Shown piece after piece: positions 42,192 to 46,223 of a stretch of 46,223 nt of DNA. Under the pieces are notes generated by a model. It searched no databases. It was not told the origin of the DNA and saw only the letters and a list, made by a program, of their open reading frames with translations. Position numbers and translations under genes: made by a program. Numbering within the stretch: position 1 is the stretch's first letter; each line of letters opens with the position of its first letter. Origin of the DNA: Bacteroidales bacterium (GTDB lineage Bacteria > Bacteroidota > Bacteroidia > Bacteroidales > P3); the NCBI GenBank assembly GCA_009783885.1, contig WRCN01000018.1, forward strand, positions 1 through 46,223. Reading direction: 5' to 3'.

Positions 42192-43772
42192 ATGTTGTAC
42201 ACCGATATAGCTGCATTAAAAGAAAGAATGAATCAGCTGTGTAGTCGCGCACTGCCGTTTTTTTTTATTGTAAATTATGAACAAACCGAAGGTTATCTTG
42301 TCGAAAATCCTTTCAATCAATCCGAAGTCTTTTTCAAATTTCCAACAGCAGCACATAAACCATTTTCCGTTTTTCCTAAAAAAAATGATTTTAATATAGT
42401 CCCGAATAAATTTGAAGCATATAAAAGCAAATTCGACAGATTGCAGAAATACTTAAAAGAGCAGGAAATAGAATTGGCGAATTTAACGGAACGAACAGCA
42501 ATTGAAACAAATCTTTCGTTAGAAAATATATTTGCTTTAAGCAAATCGTTATACCAAGTTTATATTCCCAATAAATTCGTCTGTTTTTCTCCCGAAAGAC
42601 TTGTGAAAATTGCTGACGGAAAAATTTCTGTAAATCCAATGAAAGGCACAATAGATGCGAGTATTCCAAATGCAGAGCAAATTATATTGAACGATAAAAA
42701 AGAAATAGACGAACTCGAAACTACCGTAAATCTTGTGAGTAAGGAGTTGAGTGCGGTTGCAAAAAATATTCGTACTAATCGGTTTCGGTATATAGACAAA
42801 GTAAAGACTAATCGAAAAACCTTGTTACAAGTCAGTTCCGAGGTTGTCGGCGAGCTTCCACTCGACTATATGCAACATATTGGAGATATTATTTTTTCGC
42901 TTTTACCCGCAGGCTCTATTTCGGGAACGCCAAAGCAAAAGGCAATAGAAATATTACGTGAAATAGAAGGCATTGAAAGAAATTACTACTGTGGAATTGC
43001 AGGATATTTTGACGGAAAAGAATTTGACAGTGCCGTTTTAATCCGTTTCATTGAGCAGAATGATAATAGCAAATTATATTTTAGAAGCGGTGGCGGAATC
43101 ACAATTGATAGCGTTTGTGAAAAAGAATATCAAGAAGTTTTGAATAAAATATACTTGCCTTTTAACACGGAAAATCCTGTATTTGTTGAAACATTAAGAA
43201 TTGAAAACGGAAAAATCTATAATTTCGACCTCCACCAAGCGAGAATGTTAAAAACCGCCTTTTTTCACTACGGAACAAAACCAAAACTAAACGTAGATAT
43301 TTCTGAAATACCGCTACATTTGCAGAATAAGAGAATAAAATGTAGAGTTTTATATTCTGCCGACATTATTGAAACAGAATTTCTCGCTTATCAACCTAAA
43401 AACATACAATCGTTGCAAATTGTAGAAAACAACGACATAAAATACAGTCATAAATCTACTGATAGAACTTATCTGAATAATTTATTTGAACAAAGAAATG
43501 GCGCTGACGATATAATTATCGTAAAAAACGGAAAAATTACCGACAGCTCGTTTGCCAACCTTGTGTTTGAATCTTTTGACGGCGAGTTTTTCACTCCAAA
43601 AACATATTTACTTGACGGCACAAAACGAGCGTACTTACTGAGAAACGACACAATTAAGGAAAGAGAGATTACAACAGCCGATATACCATTATACAAAAAA
43701 GTTTACTTGATAAATGCAATGATTGATATTGAAGACAATGTTTCTGTGCCTATAGATTTAATTGTTGTGTAG
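42192..43772 (+). CDS. Aminodeoxychorismate synthase component I / lyase fusion (PabB-PabC)
   Basis: 526 residues. The N-terminal half (1-330) is a chorismate-binding domain: 'VCFSPERLV', 'NPMKGTIDAS', 'GSISGTPKQKA' and 'YYCGIAGYFDG'. It converts chorismate to aminodeoxychorismate with ammonia from PabA. The C-terminal half (335-526) is a PLP fold-type IV lyase that releases 4-aminobenzoate for folate. The PLP lysine is probably in YSHKSTDR, with 'KNGKITDSSFANL' following. No pabA is in the window. The 165-bp gap before it contains AT-rich repeat remnants only. Confidence 0.92.
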   Translation: MLYTDIAALKERMNQLCSRALPFFFIVNYEQTEGYLVENPFNQSEVFFKFPTAAHKPFSVFPKKNDFNIVPNKFEAYKSKFDRLQKYLKEQEIELANLTERTAIETNLSLENIFALSKSLYQVYIPNKFVCFSPERLVKIADGKISVNPMKGTIDASIPNAEQIILNDKKEIDELETTVNLVSKELSAVAKNIRTNRFRYIDKVKTNRKTLLQVSSEVVGELPLDYMQHIGDIIFSLLPAGSISGTPKQKAIEILREIEGIERNYYCGIAGYFDGKEFDSAVLIRFIEQNDNSKLYFRSGGGITIDSVCEKEYQEVLNKIYLPFNTENPVFVETLRIENGKIYNFDLHQARMLKTAFFHYGTKPKLNVDISEIPLHLQNKRIKCRVLYSADIIETEFLAYQPKNIQSLQIVENNDIKYSHKSTDRTYLNNLFEQRNGADDIIIVKNGKITDSSFANLVFESFDGEFFTPKTYLLDGTKRAYLLRNDTIKEREITTADIPLYKKVYLINAMIDIEDNVSVPIDLIVV

Positions 43773-43971
43773 TTGAGTTTGACACTTATGTTGAAGATGA
43801 ATACAAAAATAACAAAAAAGTATAGAAATACCAGCGTGCAACTGGTGGTTTGGCGTGAGCGGAGGCATTAGATGCATTGTAGAGAAAATTGAAAAGAATA
43901 AATTATTGACAACATTAATGAACACATCTTAAATCCTAACAAATTATATCCAACTCATAACCCATAACCTC
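43773..43971. other. 199-bp spacer, no gene recognised
   Basis: Holds a short imperfect palindrome (CCAGCGTGCAACTGG) and a purine-rich stretch. No promoter box or terminator of the usual type was seen. Confidence 0.4.
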
Positions 43972-45252
43972 GTGCAAATAAAACCCTACCACAAACTAAT
44001 TGCAAGCCTAATCTTCGCTATTCTCGTATTTTTCATCGTTCGAGAAGCATTACCAAAACCCAAACCAATGGCAATTATCATGGCGTTTGTGTTGTTTTTT
44101 GATGTGTGGATTAAGTATTGGACACAAACGAATAAATCGCAACTTCCAAGGCGCACGTGCAAGATTTTTTTGTGGATATTTTATGCATCCATTGTGTATT
44201 TTGTTCTTATGATTTTAGGATTTTGGCTCTCCCCTATTGCTTATTGGCCACCGATTTTAAGAGTTTACGGATATGGTTTGATGTTGATTTTTGCTTCTAT
44301 AAAAATTGTTTTAGCGAATGTTTTATTTTTACAATTTTTGATTTCAAAAATTCGTTTTACAAATAAGATTTCCTCTCCAAAAAGATGGTTTCAAGTTGGT
44401 TTGTGTATCGCTGTTTTTATGTTTATAATAACATTATATGGTTCAATTTACGAAAAGTTTGCTTTGCGAGTTCATCAAATTGAAATTAGAGATAAAACCG
44501 TGCCGAAAGCCTTCGACGGCTATAAAATCGTGCAATTTTCGGATATGCACATTGGTAGTCAAGTGTCGAAACGCTACGTTAGAAAATTAGTGGATTCGAT
44601 TAATGCACAAAATCCGGATTTGGTTGTTTTTACAGGTGACATGGTGAATTTTCACACCGAGGAAATCATTCCATTTGTAGAGTTATTTTCTCAAATCCAT
44701 GCTAAAGACGGTGTTTTCGTAGTTTTGGGCAATCACGATTACAGCGGTTATTTGCGTTGGGAAAGACCGCCAGACAGCGTGGATAATATTCTACACTTAC
44801 TCCATATTTATCATTCGATGGGTTGGAACGTGTTGCAAAATGAACACGTTTGGCTTCATCGTGGCGATGATTCGATTGCGTTGGTAGGTGTGGAGATGTA
44901 CAGCAGTAAAAGAACCAAACGTTGGAAAAACATCGCCGATACAGAAAACGCATTGAGAGGTGTTTGTCCGTCAAATTTTATCGTGATGCTTTCCCACAAT
45001 CCTCAACATTTTAATGAAGAATTACAACTTAATTTTCCACATGTAAACCTCACGCTCACCGGGCATTCGCATGGCGGACAGATGGCAATAAGAGCGTTCA
45101 GTATAGCACGATTTGCGATGAAGCATTGGCGAGGTTTTCATCGGTTTGACGATCAATATTTGAATGTGTGTACGGGTTGTGGTTTCAATACACTCCCATT
45201 TCGAATTAATATGCCGCCGAGTATTTCAGTGGTGACATTATCTGTGCTGTGA
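43972..45252 (+). CDS. Membrane-anchored metallophosphoesterase
   Basis: 426 residues from a GTG start. Four or five N-terminal transmembrane helices (1-165) precede a calcineurin-like phosphoesterase domain (about 185-420). All metal-binding motifs are there: 'FSDMHIG', 'FTGDMVN', 'GNHDY', 'LSHNPQ' and 'GHSHGGQ'. Relatives of this plan include YkuE/YaeI-type hydrolases, some acting on lipid-linked pyrophosphates such as UDP-diacylglucosamine. The substrate here is unknown. It converges on the outer-membrane protein gene. Confidence 0.9.
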   Translation: MQIKPYHKLIASLIFAILVFFIVREALPKPKPMAIIMAFVLFFDVWIKYWTQTNKSQLPRRTCKIFLWIFYASIVYFVLMILGFWLSPIAYWPPILRVYGYGLMLIFASIKIVLANVLFLQFLISKIRFTNKISSPKRWFQVGLCIAVFMFIITLYGSIYEKFALRVHQIEIRDKTVPKAFDGYKIVQFSDMHIGSQVSKRYVRKLVDSINAQNPDLVVFTGDMVNFHTEEIIPFVELFSQIHAKDGVFVVLGNHDYSGYLRWERPPDSVDNILHLLHIYHSMGWNVLQNEHVWLHRGDDSIALVGVEMYSSKRTKRWKNIADTENALRGVCPSNFIVMLSHNPQHFNEELQLNFPHVNLTLTGHSHGGQMAIRAFSIARFAMKHWRGFHRFDDQYLNVCTGCGFNTLPFRINMPPSISVVTLSVL

Positions 45253-45302
45253 TTGGTTTGATTTATGTGATTATTATGATTTTTTTAATCAAAGCAATCA
45301 CA
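45248..45302. terminator. Stem between convergent genes
   Basis: TGTGATTGGTTTGATT and AATCAAAGCAATCACA pair over 16 positions with one mismatch, with a T-rich loop. Probably a shared terminator, though no strong T-run follows the stem. Confidence 0.5.
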
Positions 45303-45312
45303 TTACAGACTT

Positions 45313-45864
45313 TTAAAATGCTAATCCTATTTTCATGCCAAGCGTTAAAGTCAGATGTGTGCGCCGATCAATAAAACCGTGATGGTATCTGAGTTCTGTC
45401 GGATTTCCCCAGCCAAAACCTGCTCCAGCAAAGCCGTCTAAAACAAGCATTTTTCTATTCCATTGGTATCCGGTACAACCCATAATGGTTTGCCAAGATG
45501 AATAAACCCTGTTAATATTTTTTGCATCGTAATGAAAGGCTGACACAGCATATTCAGGTTTGATATAGAAACCTGTTAATAGAGTTTCTTGCGGTTGCAA
45601 AAACATAAATTTGTAAGCAAATCGAAACAAAACACCTTTCGGATTATTTTCGAATTTATCAAAGCCCACTCCAATAATTCCTCCGGTAATTTCGAAAGAT
45701 TGTCCGGGAATTGTAACTCTTTCGTACGTAAGTTTAGCTGATCCGGTAATGAACGAAAGAAAGGTTGTTTTTATGGCATTTTTACGAATTGATTTAACGT
45801 CTTGCTCTGCCTGCAAAGACACAGCAAGAAGTAAAACCATAAAAAGACAACTTGTTTTTTTCAT
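45313..45864 (-). CDS. Outer-membrane beta-barrel protein (DUF3575-like)
   Basis: 183 residues with signal peptide (about 1-19, SLQAEQ). The mature part starts with 'NAIKTTFLSFITGSAKLTYERV' and alternates strands ending in aromatic residues (GVLFRFAYKFMF, GFYIKPEYAVSAF). The last residue is Phe, the usual barrel-assembly signal. Similar small Bacteroidales proteins are annotated as DUF3575 or porin-like; function unknown. Confidence 0.75.
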   Translation of the reverse strand: MKKTSCLFMVLLLAVSLQAEQDVKSIRKNAIKTTFLSFITGSAKLTYERVTIPGQSFEITGGIIGVGFDKFENNPKGVLFRFAYKFMFLQPQETLLTGFYIKPEYAVSAFHYDAKNINRVYSSWQTIMGCTGYQWNRKMLVLDGFAGAGFGWGNPTELRYHHGFIDRRTHLTLTLGMKIGLAF

Positions 45865-45902
45865 AATATTTTAATGCCCAAATAAATTCAACAAAAATCG
45901 TG

Positions 45903-45910
45903 CAAAGGTA
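45903..45910 (-). promoter_or_regulatory. -7 box for the outer-membrane protein gene
   Basis: TACCTTTG on the minus strand, 38 bp before the start codon. Confidence 0.6.
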
Positions 45911-45951
45911 CGAAAAAAAATGAGAATAGCAAAGCTCTCAATAAAGTCAAT

Positions 45952-46006
45952 TGAGAATTGAAAATTGAGAATTATTTATATATTTTTTAATTCTCAATTT
46001 TCAATT
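45952..46006. repeat. AT-rich inverted repeat (AATTGAGAATT type)
   Basis: GAATTGAAAATTGAGAATT and AATTCTCAATTTTCAATTC form a perfect stem of 19 bp around an AT-rich loop, just upstream of the tRNA promoter. Confidence 0.85.
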
Positions 46007-46016
46007 CAAAAAAAAA

Positions 46017-46048
46017 TTTGGTTATTTCAAAAAAAAGTTGTATCTTTG
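46017..46048 (+). promoter_or_regulatory. Promoter of the tRNA-Val gene
   Basis: -33 TTTG (46017-46020), a 20-nt spacer, and -7 TATCTTTG (46041-46048), 19 bp before the tRNA. Confidence 0.8.
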
Positions 46049-46067
46049 CACTCCGATTTTCGGAAAG

Positions 46068-46142
46068 GGGAGCTTAGCTCAGTTGGTTTAGAGCATCTGC
46101 CTTACAAGCAGAGGGTCGGGGGTTCGACTCCCTCAGCTCCCA
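46068..46142 (+). tRNA. tRNA-Val (anticodon TAC)
   Basis: Acceptor GGGAGCT pairs perfectly with AGCTCCC. The anticodon stem TCTGC/GCAGA holds loop CTTACAA (anticodon TAC). The T arm GGGGG-TTCGACT-CCCTC is present. Discriminator A; CCA not encoded. Confidence 0.95.
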
Positions 46143-46147
46143 CAGAG

Positions 46148-46175
46148 AAAAGCCTTGCAAAAACAAGGCTTTTTT
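46148..46175 (+). terminator. Terminator between tRNA-Val and tRNA-Arg
   Basis: AAAAGCCTTG and CAAGGCTTTT with a six-base loop, followed by more T. It suggests the two tRNAs are at least partly separately transcribed or processed. Confidence 0.8.
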
Positions 46176-46181
46176 CAAACA

Positions 46182-46223
46182 GGTCCCGTAGCTCAACTGT
46201 ATAGAGTATCTGACTACGGATCA
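46182..46223 (+). tRNA. tRNA-Arg (anticodon ACG), cut by window end
   Basis: Starts GGTCCCG like the tRNA-Arg at 3360, then D arm GCTC..GAGT and anticodon stem TCTGA with loop CTACGGA (anticodon ACG). The 3' half is outside the window. Confidence 0.88.

Noticed and set aside
45965-46204. Open frame of 79 codons at the end of the window
   Set aside because: It runs through the tRNA-Val gene and its promoter.

Overview
This window looks like chromosomal DNA from a Bacteroidetes, most likely an uncultured Bacteroidales. The reasons are: TAnnTTTG-type -7 promoter boxes in front of many genes, often with a TTTG-like -33 box 19-20 nt upstream; few Shine-Dalgarno sites; tRNAs without encoded CCA; type IX secretion (T9SS) C-terminal domains; and many BACON, BIG2/FISUMP, DUF5689 and TonB-receptor proteins.

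Layout. 1-5.7 kb: housekeeping genes (gpsA, ispD, an MFS transporter, tRNA-Arg, tag, a beta-propeller protein, an alkyltransferase-like protein). 5.7-10.5 kb: an accessory protease locus. It has two duplicated leader regions, each with a conserved 28-codon micro-ORF and a hairpin, two BACON lipoproteins (one ending in an orphan subtilase prodomain, one in a PrcB-like domain), and a T9SS-exported S8 subtilase. 10.6-13.4 kb: yidC and yebC. 13.5-25.1 kb (minus strand): surface lipoproteins and an apparent nucleic-acid scavenging locus (BACON protein, NUC1 nuclease lipoprotein, EEP-family nuclease, TonB receptor, DUF5689 lipoprotein, glycosyltransferase). 25.2-36.3 kb (minus strand): secE-nusG-rplKAJL, then two T9SS cargo genes including a papain-like protease, then rpoB. 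rpoB has its own terminator and no rpoC after it. 36.4-38.0 kb: a repeat-rich island with an AT-rich CoiA-like gene and a GIY-YIG gene. 38.2-46.2 kb: mtaB, sufE, exbB-exbD-tonB, a pabB-pabC fusion, a membrane metallophosphoesterase, an outer-membrane protein and a tRNA cluster (Val, then a truncated Arg).

Two themes stand out. First, the cell invests in secreted hydrolases: an S8 and a C1 protease share one C-terminal secretion module, and two nucleases sit beside a TonB receptor. The exbB-exbD-tonB genes could energise that receptor. Second, the spacers are full of small dispersed palindromes of several families. One family has an invariant 14-nt core inside variable but self-complementary stems. 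Another has entered the ispD and mtaB reading frames without breaking them.

The best candidates for something undescribed are the leader-peptide/BACON/prodomain/PrcB/subtilase locus, the split of rpoB from rplL and rpoC, and the palindromic element families. Functions are read from sequence motifs only; no database search was run.
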